A stretch of DNA of 64,000 bases from Enemella evansiae (GTDB lineage Bacteria > Actinomycetota > Actinomycetes > Propionibacteriales > Propionibacteriaceae). Location: the NCBI RefSeq assembly GCF_002250705.1, contig NZ_NMVP01000023.1, positions 186,001 through 250,000 on the forward strand. Reading direction: 5' to 3'. Shown in pieces: positions 33,609 to 42,454 of the stretch (the stretch's first letter is position 1; every line of letters begins with the position of its first letter). The translations under genes were made by a program, and so were the position numbers. The notes under the pieces are model-generated. The model did not search any database, was not told the origin of the DNA, and saw only the letters and a list, made by a program, of their open reading frames with translations.

Positions 33609-34844
33609 ATGGCGTACTACCGCAGCGTGGGGAGCATTCCGCCGAAGCGGCACACCCAGCACCGCAACAGCAACGGCGGCCTCTACTACGAGGAGCTGAT
33701 GGGTGAGGAGGGGTTCTCCGCCGATTCCTCGCTGCTCTACCACCGCAACATCCCCTCGGCGATCTCGGCGACTCGGCCCTGGCAGCTGCCCGACCAGCAG
33801 ACCCGGCCCAACGATCCGCTGCTGCCCCGGCACTTCAAGCTGCACGACCTGTTCGCCGAGGAGAGCTGGGCGAGCACCGACATGGTCAACGGTCGGCGGC
33901 TGCTGCTCGGCAACAACGATGTCAGGATCGGCTACGTCGTCGCCCGCGCCGAGAGCCCGCTCTACAAGAACGCCACCGGTGACGAGCTGGTCTACATCGA
34001 ATCCGGGGATGTCCGGCTGGAGACCGTCTTCGGGGTGATCGAGGCGACCGGCCACGACTACCTGCTGATCCCGCGGGCCACCATCCACCGCTGGCTGCCG
34101 CACGGCTCCGAGCCGGTGCGGGCGTACATCATCGAGGCGAACTCGCACATCGCCCCGCCGAAGCGGTTCCTGTCCCGCTACGGCCAGCTGCTGGAGCACG
34201 CGCCCTACTGCGAGCGCGACCTGCACGGGCCGAACGAGACCTTCGAGATGACCGGTACCGACGTGCCGGTGCTCACCAAGCACCACGGCCGGGCCGGCAT
34301 CACCGGCACCGAGATGGTGCACGCCAACCACCCCTTCGACGTGGTCGGCTGGGACGGTTGCCTGTATCCGTGGAAGTTCAGCGTGGACGACTACGAGCCG
34401 ATCACCGGTCGGGTGCACCAGCCGCCGCCCAGCCACCAGGTGTTCGAGGGCACCAACTTCGTGGTCTGCAACTTCGTCCCGCGCAAGGTCGACTACCACC
34501 CGCTGTCGATCCCGGTGCCCTACTACCACTCGAACGTCGACTCCGATGAGGTGATGTTCTACTGCGGTGGGGATTACGAGGCCCGCAAGGGCTCCGGCAT
34601 CGGCCAGGGATCGGTCTCCCTGCACCCGTCCGGCCACGTGCACGGGCCGCAGCCGGGGGCGTACGAACGCTCCATCGGTGCGGAGTTCTTCGACGAGCTC
34701 GCGGTGATGGTTGACACCTTCCGCCCGCTCGATCTGGGTGAGGGCGCCACCGCCAGCGAGGACGACTCGTACGCCTGGAGCTGGGTCCGGAACGCGGGTG
34801 GCGCCGCGGCCGCCGACGAGAAGCCCGGGGGCGATCGTGGCTGA
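33609..34844 (+). CDS. hmgA: Homogentisate 1,2-dioxygenase
   Basis: 411 residues, a little shorter than the usual 430-440. It is a cupin-fold iron enzyme that opens the ring of homogentisate, an intermediate of tyrosine and phenylacetate breakdown. The likely iron ligands are His307, Glu314 and His345 (PVPYYHSNVDSDE and HPSGHVHGP). GGGAGG lies before the ATG. Its end overlaps the next gene by 8 bp. fahA for the last step is 3.7 kb away; maleylacetoacetate isomerase is not in the window. Confidence 0.93.
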   Translation: MAYYRSVGSIPPKRHTQHRNSNGGLYYEELMGEEGFSADSSLLYHRNIPSAISATRPWQLPDQQTRPNDPLLPRHFKLHDLFAEESWASTDMVNGRRLLLGNNDVRIGYVVARAESPLYKNATGDELVYIESGDVRLETVFGVIEATGHDYLLIPRATIHRWLPHGSEPVRAYIIEANSHIAPPKRFLSRYGQLLEHAPYCERDLHGPNETFEMTGTDVPVLTKHHGRAGITGTEMVHANHPFDVVGWDGCLYPWKFSVDDYEPITGRVHQPPPSHQVFEGTNFVVCNFVPRKVDYHPLSIPVPYYHSNVDSDEVMFYCGGDYEARKGSGIGQGSVSLHPSGHVHGPQPGAYERSIGAEFFDELAVMVDTFRPLDLGEGATASEDDSYAWSWVRNAGGAAAADEKPGGDRG

Positions 34845-35679
34845 CGCGAATCCCCTGCTGCAAGGACTTCTGGACGACGCCGCGGTCTTCCCGCCCGGCA
34901 ACAAACCGCTCGAACAGGCCGTCCCCGATCATCGGGCACACCGCCGCTCCGCGCACCGCGACCTGGTCGGCCCGCTGGTCCTGCCGCGCTCCGCACTGGA
35001 CGAGATCCCCCGGCTCACCCGCGGCTGGGCGGACGGGGCGCTGGAGATCTCGCTGACCGGTGTCCCGGTGACCGAGGCGGCCGCGGTGGCCGAGGACGCG
35101 ATCACCATCTCCTCGATCCGGCTGGCCGCGCTCGAACTGGTGCTCGGCGACCCGGCACCGGACCGGCTGACCTGGCGGCTCACCGAGCTCGCCGCCGTGC
35201 TGCCCGGGGTCCAACTGTTCCTGGAGATCCCCCGGGGTGCCGACGGCGGCTACGACACCGCGGTGATCGAGGCCCTGGCCGGTACCCCGGTGATGGCCAA
35301 GCTGCGGACCGGTGGGGTGACCCCCGAGCTCTATCCCACCGATGCGCAGCTGGCCACCGCGATCCGGGCGGCCGTGCGATCACAGGTGCCGTTCAAGGCC
35401 ACCGCCGGGCTCCACCACGCGATCCGCAACACCGCCGACAGCGAGGCCGGTGAGCTCGAACAGCACGGCTTCGCGAACCTGCTCACCGCCACCGGCGCCG
35501 CGCTGACCGGTGCGGACGACGACCAGGTCGCGGCGGCGCTGGCCGAACGTGACCCGAAACGGGTCGCCGCCGGATTGGCCGGTCTGGATCCGGGAGTCCG
35601 CCGCTCGTTCCGGTCCTTCGGCACCTGCAGCATCGATGAACCCGTCGAGGAGCTGGACGAGCTGCTGGGTCTGAACTGA
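34837..35679 (+). CDS. Protein of unknown function, overlaps and follows hmgA
   Basis: 280 residues from GTG at 34837, which overlaps the end of hmgA by 8 bp, so the two are coupled. No catalytic motif is clear; alternating beta and helical segments (VPVTEAAAVAEDAITISS, GVQLFLEIPRGA, TPVMAKLRTGG, KATAGLHHAIRN) suggest a TIM-like barrel, and the His-rich GLHHAIR could be an active-site element. A tight overlap with hmgA implies a role in homogentisate catabolism, perhaps isomerisation, but this is not shown. Confidence 0.75.
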   Translation: MADANPLLQGLLDDAAVFPPGNKPLEQAVPDHRAHRRSAHRDLVGPLVLPRSALDEIPRLTRGWADGALEISLTGVPVTEAAAVAEDAITISSIRLAALELVLGDPAPDRLTWRLTELAAVLPGVQLFLEIPRGADGGYDTAVIEALAGTPVMAKLRTGGVTPELYPTDAQLATAIRAAVRSQVPFKATAGLHHAIRNTADSEAGELEQHGFANLLTATGAALTGADDDQVAAALAERDPKRVAAGLAGLDPGVRRSFRSFGTCSIDEPVEELDELLGLN

Positions 35680-35692
35680 CCAGACAAAAAAC

Positions 35693-35729
35693 TTTGCAGA
35701 AGTATTTGCATTCGGGAACCGGGTGCAAA
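35693..35729 (+). promoter_or_regulatory. TTTGCA/TGCAAA cluster before the lipoprotein gene
   Basis: TTTGCA occurs at 35693 and 35705, and its inverted form TGCAAA at 35724. A similar CTTTGC...GCAAAG pair precedes the HTH gene at 13420. A regulator site is possible; the function is unknown. Confidence 0.4.
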
Positions 35730-35805
35730 GAGGCTGCGTCACTCCACGCGTGCCCGGCAACCGCGGCACCGCCCGGGACCCCGGGTGCACTGCAAAGGAG
35801 TGAAC

Positions 35806-36474
35806 ATGAGCCGCACCGCCATCTCCCTGGCCGCCGCCACCCTGGCCGCGGTCCTGTCCGTGACCGGCTGCACGGCGGGATTCTCGTTCGGCAGCAAGTC
35901 GGTCAAGAAGGCCGACGTCGAGGCGAAGCTGACCACCGAGATCGCGAACCAGACCAACACCCAGCCGACGGTCACCTGCCCGAGCGACCTCAAGGGTGAG
36001 CAGGGCACGTCGATGGACTGCAGCGCCCTGATCAACGGCAATGTCTACCCCGTCCGGGTCAGTGTCAGCGGCGTCCGGGGCAGCACCGTGGACTACAGCT
36101 TCCGGATGGACAGCACGCCGGCCGGCGGGAACACCGGTCCCTCGGCGAGCCCGACCTCGAGGCCGACGACCAGCCCGAGTGAGGAGCCCAGCTCCACCCC
36201 GTCCCCGGAGCCCAGCGACGAGCCCACCGACGAGCCGACGACCAGCGGGGGCAAGGTCGCCCGGGTGAACGTCGAGCTGGCGATCATGAACAAGGTCAAG
36301 GACCAGAGCGGGCAGACGGTGATCGTCGACTGCCCGCGCGATCTCGCCGCCAAGGTCGGCACCACGATGACCTGCGACTGGAGTTCACTCGATCGCAGGG
36401 GCAAGGTCGAGGTCGAGGTGACCACGATCGACCCCGACGGCAAGGTCAACTTCACCTTCCGCAACGTCTCCTGA
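35806..36474 (+). CDS. Lipoprotein with two DUF4333 domains
   Basis: 222 residues. A signal peptide ends in the lipobox LSVTGC, so Cys22 is lipidated. Two similar domains (each with two Cys, CPSDLKGEQG...MDC and CPRDLAAKVG...MTC) of the DUF4333 kind flank a Ser/Pro/Thr/Glu-rich spacer. AAAGGAG precedes the ATG. The protein sits on the outside of the membrane. Function is unknown. A terminator follows. Confidence 0.85.
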   Translation: MSRTAISLAAATLAAVLSVTGCTAGFSFGSKSVKKADVEAKLTTEIANQTNTQPTVTCPSDLKGEQGTSMDCSALINGNVYPVRVSVSGVRGSTVDYSFRMDSTPAGGNTGPSASPTSRPTTSPSEEPSSTPSPEPSDEPTDEPTTSGGKVARVNVELAIMNKVKDQSGQTVIVDCPRDLAAKVGTTMTCDWSSLDRRGKVEVEVTTIDPDGKVNFTFRNVS

Positions 36475-36497
36475 CCCGGAGGCACCCCACGAAGGCC

Positions 36498-36531
36498 ACC
36501 CGGTCCGCGGACTCTCCCCCGCGGGCCGGGT
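36498..36531. terminator. Stem-loop terminator between converging genes
   Basis: A 13-bp stem with one G.U pair and an 8-base loop lies between the lipoprotein stop and the stop of the minus-strand gene at 36535. It could serve both. Confidence 0.75.
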
Positions 36532-36534
36532 CCT

Positions 36535-37248
36535 TCAGTCTCCGGCGGCGGGGGCGAGGGTCGCGGTCTGGCCGGCGCGTTCGAGGGCCGCGGCGACGAG
36601 CCCGGAGGCCTTGGCGTCCTCGACGAATCCGGCGAGGTACGCCGCGGCTTCGGCAGGGAGCTCGCGCGGGCCGGCGACCGCCTGGCGGATCTGCATGAAC
36701 GCCGGCTCCAGGATGCGCAGCCCGTGCTCGGCGGCGTAGGCGGTGAGCGGTTGGCGGATGCCTGCGGCCACGTCGAGGCCCTGCTCGGCGAAGACGGCGG
36801 TGCCGTCGGTCCCGCGGACCAGCTCGGCGTGCTGCAGCGTACGGGTCAGGAAGAGGTCGTAGGCCGATCCCTCCTTGACCCCGATCCGCACGCCGGGTCG
36901 GTCCACCTGGTCGGCCGAGTCGATCCCGCTGGCCGCCGGCACGGCGTATCCGCCCTCGATGAACAGGTAGGGCGCGGTGAACGTGACCTGCGCGGCGCGC
37001 GCGGGTTCGTCGGCCAGGAAGGCGAGATCGACCTCCCCGTCGACCAGGGCGGTGAAGGCGGCCTTCGCACCGGTGACGGTCCGCAGTGCGAGCGGGACAC
37101 CGAGCCGCTCGGCGAGCTCGCGGGCCAGCTCGACGGTGACCCCGGTCGGGGCGTCCGCGGTGCCGGCGGCGAGCACCGGATTGCCGAGGTTGATCACCGC
37201 ACGCAGGGTGCCGGTCGGGGCGAGTGCGCTGCCGGGGCTCGAGGTCAT
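36535..37248 (-). CDS. Solute-binding-like protein (SBP_bac_3 type) without signal peptide
   Basis: 237 residues resembling the amino-acid-binding proteins of ABC transporters (TVELARELAERLGVPL, FTAPYLFIEGGYAVP, GVKEGSAYDLFLTRTLQ). There is no signal peptide or lipobox, and no permease gene near it. So it is probably cytoplasmic, and either an enzyme-like or sensor derivative or a stray gene. ATG at 37248. Confidence 0.8.
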   Translation of the reverse strand: MTSSPGSALAPTGTLRAVINLGNPVLAAGTADAPTGVTVELARELAERLGVPLALRTVTGAKAAFTALVDGEVDLAFLADEPARAAQVTFTAPYLFIEGGYAVPAASGIDSADQVDRPGVRIGVKEGSAYDLFLTRTLQHAELVRGTDGTAVFAEQGLDVAAGIRQPLTAYAAEHGLRILEPAFMQIRQAVAGPRELPAEAAAYLAGFVEDAKASGLVAAALERAGQTATLAPAAGD

Positions 37249-37258
37249 GGGGCCGATC

Positions 37259-37969
37259 CTAGGGCCAGGAACTGCGTTCGCGCGGTGTCGGTTGCACCGT
37301 GGAATCCCATTGCACAAAGGGTTCCGCGAGCTGGTAGCGGTTGTCGGGTTGCCGGTTCAGCACCACGAATCCGCCATTGGGCGGGTTGCTGATCGATTCG
37401 AAGAACTCAACGCTCCAATGGAACCAGCGCATGCAGAACAACCGCATCGTCAGACCGTGGGTGACCAGCACGACGTTGTCCTCCATCGCCGGATCGTCGA
37501 AGTTCCGGTGCAGGGACTCGAGAAAACTCGACACCCGGTCATAGACGTCGCTGCCGGATTCCCCTTCGCTGAAGCGATACCAGAAGTGGCCATAGGAGTT
37601 GCGGAGCCGTTTCTGCTCGGCGATCTGCACCGGGTCCTGGAAGTTCGCCCAGTCCTGTTCCCGCAGCCGTGGTTCCAGCCGCATCTCGTCGGTGGGTACG
37701 CCGAGGTCGAGCAGTTCGGCGGTCTGCCGGGTCCGCACATACGGCGATACCCACATCCGCAGGGATTCGGTGCCGATCAGCTCCCGCAGCCGGTGCCCGG
37801 TTTCGGTCACCTCGGCGCGGCCGCGTTCGGTCAGCGTCAGCGCGTGGTCGGGCACGGTCTCATAGATCGAGTCGTCCGCGTTGCCCTGGGATTCGCCGTG
37901 CCGGACCAGGATGATCCGCTGCGGGCGATGCGCGGACCGGCGTGCCGGGCAGTCCGATGGTTCGGCCAC
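37259..37969 (-). CDS. Histidine phosphatase family protein
   Basis: 236 residues of the phosphoglycerate-mutase superfamily: catalytic LVRHGESQGN near residue 24, second catalytic His in VTHGLTMRLF (about 181). The substrate cannot be told from sequence. Its GTG start lies 2 bases after the SRPBCC stop, so the two are one unit. The much longer ORF seen in this frame (to 40696) is not the gene. Confidence 0.85.
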   Translation of the reverse strand: MAEPSDCPARRSAHRPQRIILVRHGESQGNADDSIYETVPDHALTLTERGRAEVTETGHRLRELIGTESLRMWVSPYVRTRQTAELLDLGVPTDEMRLEPRLREQDWANFQDPVQIAEQKRLRNSYGHFWYRFSEGESGSDVYDRVSSFLESLHRNFDDPAMEDNVVLVTHGLTMRLFCMRWFHWSVEFFESISNPPNGGFVVLNRQPDNRYQLAEPFVQWDSTVQPTPRERSSWP

Positions 37970-37971
37970 GA

Positions 37972-38439
37972 TCAGCGGTCGCTCCGGGTCGGGTCGGCCA
38001 GGGCGGCGAGCCGGTGCAGCGAGGCGAGCAGCCAGTCCGCGCTGGTCTTGCCGGCCCGTTCCAGCCGCGCCGGGTCGGTCAGCTCGGTCCAGTCGTAGCT
38101 GTGGGTGACCCGGGTGCCGCCGGTCGGCACCGACTCCAGTTCCCAGCGCCACAGGTGCCCCGGTGGTTCGGTACCGGGTTCGGCCGGCCGCCAGGCGATC
38201 CGGCGGCCCTCGGCGTACTCCACGACGTGGTTCTCGCGGACCTTCCCGTTGGTGAGGGTGGTGGTGAACACCTCGCCGACGGCGCGGATCCGCTGCCCGG
38301 GCGCGGCCTCGGCCAGATTGTCGTTGCCGTCCCAGCGCGGCTGCTGCGCCGGATCGGCGATCAGCTCGAAGATCGCCGCGGGCTCGGCGGCGATGTCGAG
38401 GCTGGCGGTGACGAAGCGCGGCTGGTCCTGGTTCACCAC
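37972..38439 (-). CDS. SRPBCC (START-like) family protein
   Basis: 155 residues with the Bet v 1-like fold pattern: PAAIFELIADPAQQPRWDGN at the start, a central Gly-rich turn, and a long C-terminal helix. Such proteins bind hydrophobic ligands. It overlaps nothing; GTG at 38439 or 38436 may be the start. It is divergent from fahA, with about 90 bp between. Confidence 0.85.
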   Translation of the reverse strand: MVNQDQPRFVTASLDIAAEPAAIFELIADPAQQPRWDGNDNLAEAAPGQRIRAVGEVFTTTLTNGKVRENHVVEYAEGRRIAWRPAEPGTEPPGHLWRWELESVPTGGTRVTHSYDWTELTDPARLERAGKTSADWLLASLHRLAALADPTRSDR

Positions 38440-38530
38440 TCGATCGTGTCACATCGGTGACCGGCGCCGGCCGAAACCCGCGGCCGTTAGGATCGGCGTA
38501 CGCCCGCAGCACCTGCCCAGAAGGAGTGCC

Positions 38531-39703
38531 ATGCCCGCCGATGACGCCGCCCTGTTCGGCCCGGAAAACCTGCCCTACGGAGTGTTCTCGGTCGATGGCG
38601 GTGCGCCGCGGGTCGGCGTACGCCTCGGGGATGAGGTGATCGATCTGGCACAGCTGTTCGGCGATCCGCGGTTCGAGCAGCCGTCGCTGAACGCGTTCAT
38701 GGCCAGCGGCTACGAGTCCTGGGTGGAGGTGCGGCGGCAGCTGCAGGAGCGGATCACCGAGCAGGCGTTGCCCGCCGAGACCCGGATCCCGCTGAGCGAG
38801 GTCACCCTGCAGATGCCGATCGAGGTCGCCGACTACGTCGACTTCTATGCCTCCGAACACCACGCCAGCAATCTGGGCCGGTTGTTCCGCCCCGATGCCG
38901 AGCCGCTGCTGCCGAACTGGAAGCATCTGCCGGTCGGTTATCACGGTCGCTCGGGCACGGTCGTGGTCTCCGACACCGACATCCGCCGGCCGTGCGGGCA
39001 GCGGAAGGCACCCGATGCCAGCGAGCCGACCTTCGGGCCGAGCACCCGGTTGGACATCGAGGCCGAGCTGGGCTTCGTGGTCGGCACCGGGTCGCGGCTC
39101 GGTGAGCAGCTCACCACCGCCGATTTCGAACGTTCGGTGTTCGGCTGCGTGCTGGTCAACGACTGGTCCGCCCGCGACATCCAGGCCTGGGAGTACGTGC
39201 CGCTGGGTCCCCACCTGGGCAAGAGTTTCGCGACCTCGATCTCGCCCTGGGTGGTACCGCTGCTGGCGCTCACCGAGGCCCGCCGGGAGCTGCCCGGCCA
39301 GGATCCGACACCGCTGCCCTATCTGCGTGAGGAGCGCGGCTGGGGGCTGGACATCGAGCTGGAGGTGGCCTGGAACGGGCAGGTCGTCTCGCGTCCGCCG
39401 TACGGGGAGATGTACTGGTCGCCGGCGCAGATGCTGGCGCACATGACGGTGAACGGGGCGACGGCGCGGACCGGTGATCTCTATGCGTCGGGGACGATCT
39501 CGGGGCCGGAGAAGGAGCAGCGCGGTGCGTTCATCGAGCTGACCTGGGGTGGCAAGGAGCCGGTCACCGTCAACGGTGAGGAGCGCACCTTCCTGCTGGA
39601 CGGTGATCAGGTGGCGATCTCGGCGACCGCACCGGGGGCGCACGGGTCGCGGATCGGCTTCGGCGAGGTACGCGGGCAGATCCTGCCGGCGCCCTGTGCG
39701 TGA
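38531..39703 (+). CDS. fahA: Fumarylacetoacetase
   Basis: 390 residues. It splits fumarylacetoacetate into fumarate and acetoacetate, the end of tyrosine/homogentisate breakdown. Motifs of the full-length enzyme are present: YVDFYASEHHASNLGR (metal and active-site His), HLPVGYHGRSGT, VLVNDWSARDIQ and LGKSFATSISPW. AAGGAG precedes the ATG. It is 3.7 kb from hmgA, with unrelated genes between. Confidence 0.94.
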   Translation: MPADDAALFGPENLPYGVFSVDGGAPRVGVRLGDEVIDLAQLFGDPRFEQPSLNAFMASGYESWVEVRRQLQERITEQALPAETRIPLSEVTLQMPIEVADYVDFYASEHHASNLGRLFRPDAEPLLPNWKHLPVGYHGRSGTVVVSDTDIRRPCGQRKAPDASEPTFGPSTRLDIEAELGFVVGTGSRLGEQLTTADFERSVFGCVLVNDWSARDIQAWEYVPLGPHLGKSFATSISPWVVPLLALTEARRELPGQDPTPLPYLREERGWGLDIELEVAWNGQVVSRPPYGEMYWSPAQMLAHMTVNGATARTGDLYASGTISGPEKEQRGAFIELTWGGKEPVTVNGEERTFLLDGDQVAISATAPGAHGSRIGFGEVRGQILPAPCA

Positions 39704-39745
39704 GACCGGTTTGCCGACCCCCGGGTGGCGGGCAACAGTGGGGTC

Positions 39746-40348
39746 ATGACCCGACGCGAGATCGTGCTGGCCGAGGAGGATCCCCGGGCCGGCTATCCCC
39801 TGCTCACCTCCAGCGTGGTGCCGCGCCCGATCGCCTGGGTGTCGACGGTGTCCGCGGCCGGGGTGGTGAATCTGGCGCCGCATTCGTTCTTCACCGTCGC
39901 CTCCCGGCGGCCGGCGATGGTGCAGTTCACCTCGAACGGGGTCAAGGACTCGCTGACCAATGTCCGGGAGACCGGGGAGTTCGTGGTCAACTTCGTCAGC
40001 GAGGAGCTGGCCGGGGCCGCGAACGCCACCTCGGCGACTTTTCCTGCCGACGTTGACGAATTCGCCGAGGTCGGACTGACCACCGAACCGGCGCGGTTGG
40101 TCGCACCGCCCCGGGTCGCGGCCTCCCCGATCGCCATCGAGTGCCGGTTGCACCGGATCGTCGAGGTCGGTGACAGCTTCCTGGTCATCGGTGAGGTGCT
40201 CTGCGTCGCGATCGAGGAGTCGGTGCTCGACCCGGACGCCAAACGCCCGCGGCCCGCATACCAGAAGCTGAACCCCGTCGCCCGCCTCGGCGGCCCCGAC
40301 GAATGGGCCGCCCCTGGCGACCTTTTCCGCCTCACCCGCCCCGACTGA
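39746..40348 (+). CDS. Flavin reductase-like FMN-binding protein
   Basis: 200 residues of the FMN-binding split-barrel type (PRPIAWVSTVSAAGVVNLAPHSFFTVAS, KDSLTNVRETGEFVVN). Some of these reduce flavin for two-component oxygenases; others are electron or flavin-binding proteins with no known reaction. No matching oxygenase is next to it. It follows fahA by 42 bp and may be co-transcribed. A repeat array starts 5 bp after its stop. Confidence 0.85.
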   Translation: MTRREIVLAEEDPRAGYPLLTSSVVPRPIAWVSTVSAAGVVNLAPHSFFTVASRRPAMVQFTSNGVKDSLTNVRETGEFVVNFVSEELAGAANATSATFPADVDEFAEVGLTTEPARLVAPPRVAASPIAIECRLHRIVEVGDSFLVIGEVLCVAIEESVLDPDAKRPRPAYQKLNPVARLGGPDEWAAPGDLFRLTRPD

Positions 40349-40353
40349 CCCCC

Positions 40354-40731
40354 GTTCATCGAGTAGTCGGCCATGCGCAGCGAAGCGGAGCAATGGCCGA
40401 CGTGTCGAGATGAACCCGTACCACCCCTGCGCGCTCACGTTCATCGAGTAGGTCGCGCAGCGACCGTGTCGAGATGAACCCCTTCGCCCCTGCGCCCTCA
40501 CGTTCATCGAGTAGGTCGCGCAGCGACCGTGTCGAGATGAACCCCTTCGCCCCTGCGCCCTCACGTTCATCGAGTAGGTCGCGCAGCGACCGTGTCGAGA
40601 TGAACCCCTTCGCCCCTGCGCCCTCACGTTCATCGAGTAGGTCGCGCAGCGACCGTGTCGAGATGAACCCCTTCGCCCCTGCGCCCTCACGTTCATCGAG
40701 TAGGTCGCGCAGCGACCGTGTCGAGATGAAC
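40354..40731 (+). repeat. Palindromic element array: one 85-bp unit and five 63-bp tandem units
   Basis: Units begin GTTCATCGAGTAG at 40354, then at 40439, 40502, 40565, 40628 and 40691 with a strict 63-bp period. Each holds a palindromic element of about 41 bp (GTTCATC...GATGAAC) and a 22-bp spacer that is also the same in every unit. The five 63-bp units share the stem GGTCGC/GCGACC; the first unit has a different stem, TCGGCCAT/ATGGCCGA, around the core CGCAGCGAAGCGGAG. The period is a multiple of three, which makes long false ORFs on both strands. This fills most of the 467-bp gap before the HNH gene. Confidence 0.95.
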
Positions 40732-40754
40732 CCGAAAAGATCTCCCCAAACCCC

Positions 40755-40783
40755 TTGAGTTATTCGAACACGATGACTAATAT
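40755..40783 (+). promoter_or_regulatory. Promoter of the HNH gene
   Basis: TTGAGT (40755-40760) and TAATAT (40778-40783) are 17 bp apart. The stretch is AT-rich, unlike its surroundings. The leader then carries AGGAGGTGA (40801), a near-perfect ribosome binding site, 6 bp before the ATG. Confidence 0.75.
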
Positions 40784-40815
40784 TGGATGTAGCAGATGAG
40801 AGGAGGTGACCACAG

Positions 40816-42417
40816 ATGACCACCAACCCACGAGTCGACGTCTTCGCAGCGATCCGCGCCGAAAGCGACACCATCGCCCAAGCTTCGGCCCGCCAGCTGG
40901 TCGCGATCGCCGCCGCCTGCGACACCTACTCCGGACTCAACACCCACACCGACGAACTCACCGCCCGCGTGCTCCACGGCGAACAACTCGTCTTCCCCGG
41001 TGCCGACGGTACGCCCGGCATCACCGAGTTCTTCCACCTCGAGTTGGCGATGTCGCTGGGGTGCTCACCGGAGACCGCGCAGGTCTGGACCGCTGATGTG
41101 TTGAATCTGCGGCATCGGCATCCGATCCTGTGGCAGGCCACCTTGGACTGCGACATTCCCGTCTGGGTCGCCCGCGATGTCTCCCGCGCCGCCTTGCACC
41201 TGTCCTTCACCCAGGCCCGCGAATTCGACTCCCTCTGGTCACTCCGTCTGGTCAACCTCACTCCAAAGCGCGCGGTCGCGACCACCGAGGCTCAGGTCGC
41301 ACTGATCCTCAACGACGACAAGGAAGCCGAACGCCAGGCCGCCAAGAAGCACCGCCGCGTCGAGTTCATCCCGAACCGGACCATCGCTGGCATCACCGAC
41401 CTCTACGCCAACCTCGACGCCGGTGACGCCGCCCAGTTGAATGGGACCCTCGACCGCCTCGCCGACGTGCTCAAAGCCGGTGGCTCGACGGCATCCAGGG
41501 ACGAGCTGCGGGCCGAAGCCCTGGGTCACCTCGCGCATCCCGAGCGTGCCCGACAACTGCTCCAACCCTCGCTGTTCGACGGCGCGACCGTCACGCCTAC
41601 GGGTGAGGTGGTCAACCGTGACGGCGAGGTCGTCACCCCCACCTCCGAGCGGTGCCGGCATGGCGCTGAGTTGATCCTGCACGTCCACCAGAAGGACCTC
41701 GCCAACCGCCGTGGCGGTGAAGGCGACGCCCTCGGACCGGTCACCCTCCAGCACTTGAAGGAGCTACTGAAGCGCTGCGGCGGGACCGTGAAGGTGCGGC
41801 CGGTGATCGACCTGGCCGCGCCGGTCATGGTGAACACCTACCGACCCAGCGACGAGCTCGCCCAGCGGGTGAAGCTCCGCGACCGGTATGTGATGTTCCC
41901 CCGATCGAATCGCGGTGCGTTCGGCCGGGGCGTCGATCTCGATCACACGATTCCCGCCCCGGAGGGGCCGACCAGCTCGGGCAACCTGGGGCCGTTGACC
42001 CGGGCCTCGCACCGCGCACGAACCCACGCCGGCTATCAGGTCGAACAACCCTCCCCGGGGGTGTTCCACTGGAAAACCCCGGCCGGGCAGGAAGCCTGGG
42101 TCAGCGCACACGGGACCTGGGAGCATCCACCACCCGATCACCTGATCAACGATCCCGCGGCGTCGCTCTCCCGAACCGAAAAGCTTCTCTGGGAGACCCT
42201 GTGCAACGGGCAGACCCAGTTGGAGAAGGAACAGGCCGAAGCCGAACAAGCAGCCGACGAAGCTCGCGAACGCGAGCGGCTCCGCCGCGCCCGCAAGAAC
42301 CAACGCCTCCGCGACCTACGCCAGGCTGCCCGCGACCAGGCCAACGCAGCCAAACAGAAGAGGGCGAAGCAGACGGCGAAGCAGACGGCGAAGAAGCCGG
42401 CTCCGCCGGAATCCTAG
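40816..42417 (+). CDS. DUF222/HNH endonuclease (13E12 repeat family)
   Basis: 533 residues. The N-terminal 250-300 residues are a DUF222-type helical domain (TARVLHGEQLVF, EAQVALILNDDKEAERQ, AALGHLAHPERARQLL). The HNH nuclease site is near 375-410: DLDHTIPAPEG, GNLGPLTRASHRARTHAGY. The Cys pairs that hold zinc in other members are missing, so it belongs to the Cys-less branch. The tail is Ala/Lys/Arg-rich and probably binds DNA. It is flanked by palindromic repeats on both sides and has a strong promoter and ribosome binding site, unlike most neighbours. It is likely a mobile or repeat-associated nuclease gene. Confidence 0.88.
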   Translation: MTTNPRVDVFAAIRAESDTIAQASARQLVAIAAACDTYSGLNTHTDELTARVLHGEQLVFPGADGTPGITEFFHLELAMSLGCSPETAQVWTADVLNLRHRHPILWQATLDCDIPVWVARDVSRAALHLSFTQAREFDSLWSLRLVNLTPKRAVATTEAQVALILNDDKEAERQAAKKHRRVEFIPNRTIAGITDLYANLDAGDAAQLNGTLDRLADVLKAGGSTASRDELRAEALGHLAHPERARQLLQPSLFDGATVTPTGEVVNRDGEVVTPTSERCRHGAELILHVHQKDLANRRGGEGDALGPVTLQHLKELLKRCGGTVKVRPVIDLAAPVMVNTYRPSDELAQRVKLRDRYVMFPRSNRGAFGRGVDLDHTIPAPEGPTSSGNLGPLTRASHRARTHAGYQVEQPSPGVFHWKTPAGQEAWVSAHGTWEHPPPDHLINDPAASLSRTEKLLWETLCNGQTQLEKEQAEAEQAADEARERERLRRARKNQRLRDLRQAARDQANAAKQKRAKQTAKQTAKKPAPPES

Positions 42418-42454
42418 CCTGCCCTGATTCCCAACCAGAGCTAGGTTTCCGCAC

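Noticed and set aside
37259..40696. 1145-residue minus-strand ORF across hmg/fah genes
   Set aside because: It is the phosphatase gene extended through the antisense of fahA and the 63-bp repeats, whose length is a multiple of three. Only 37259-37969 is a gene.
40354..40731. CRISPR array
   Set aside because: The spacers are the same in every unit, the units are hairpins of a dispersed repeat, and no cas genes are near.
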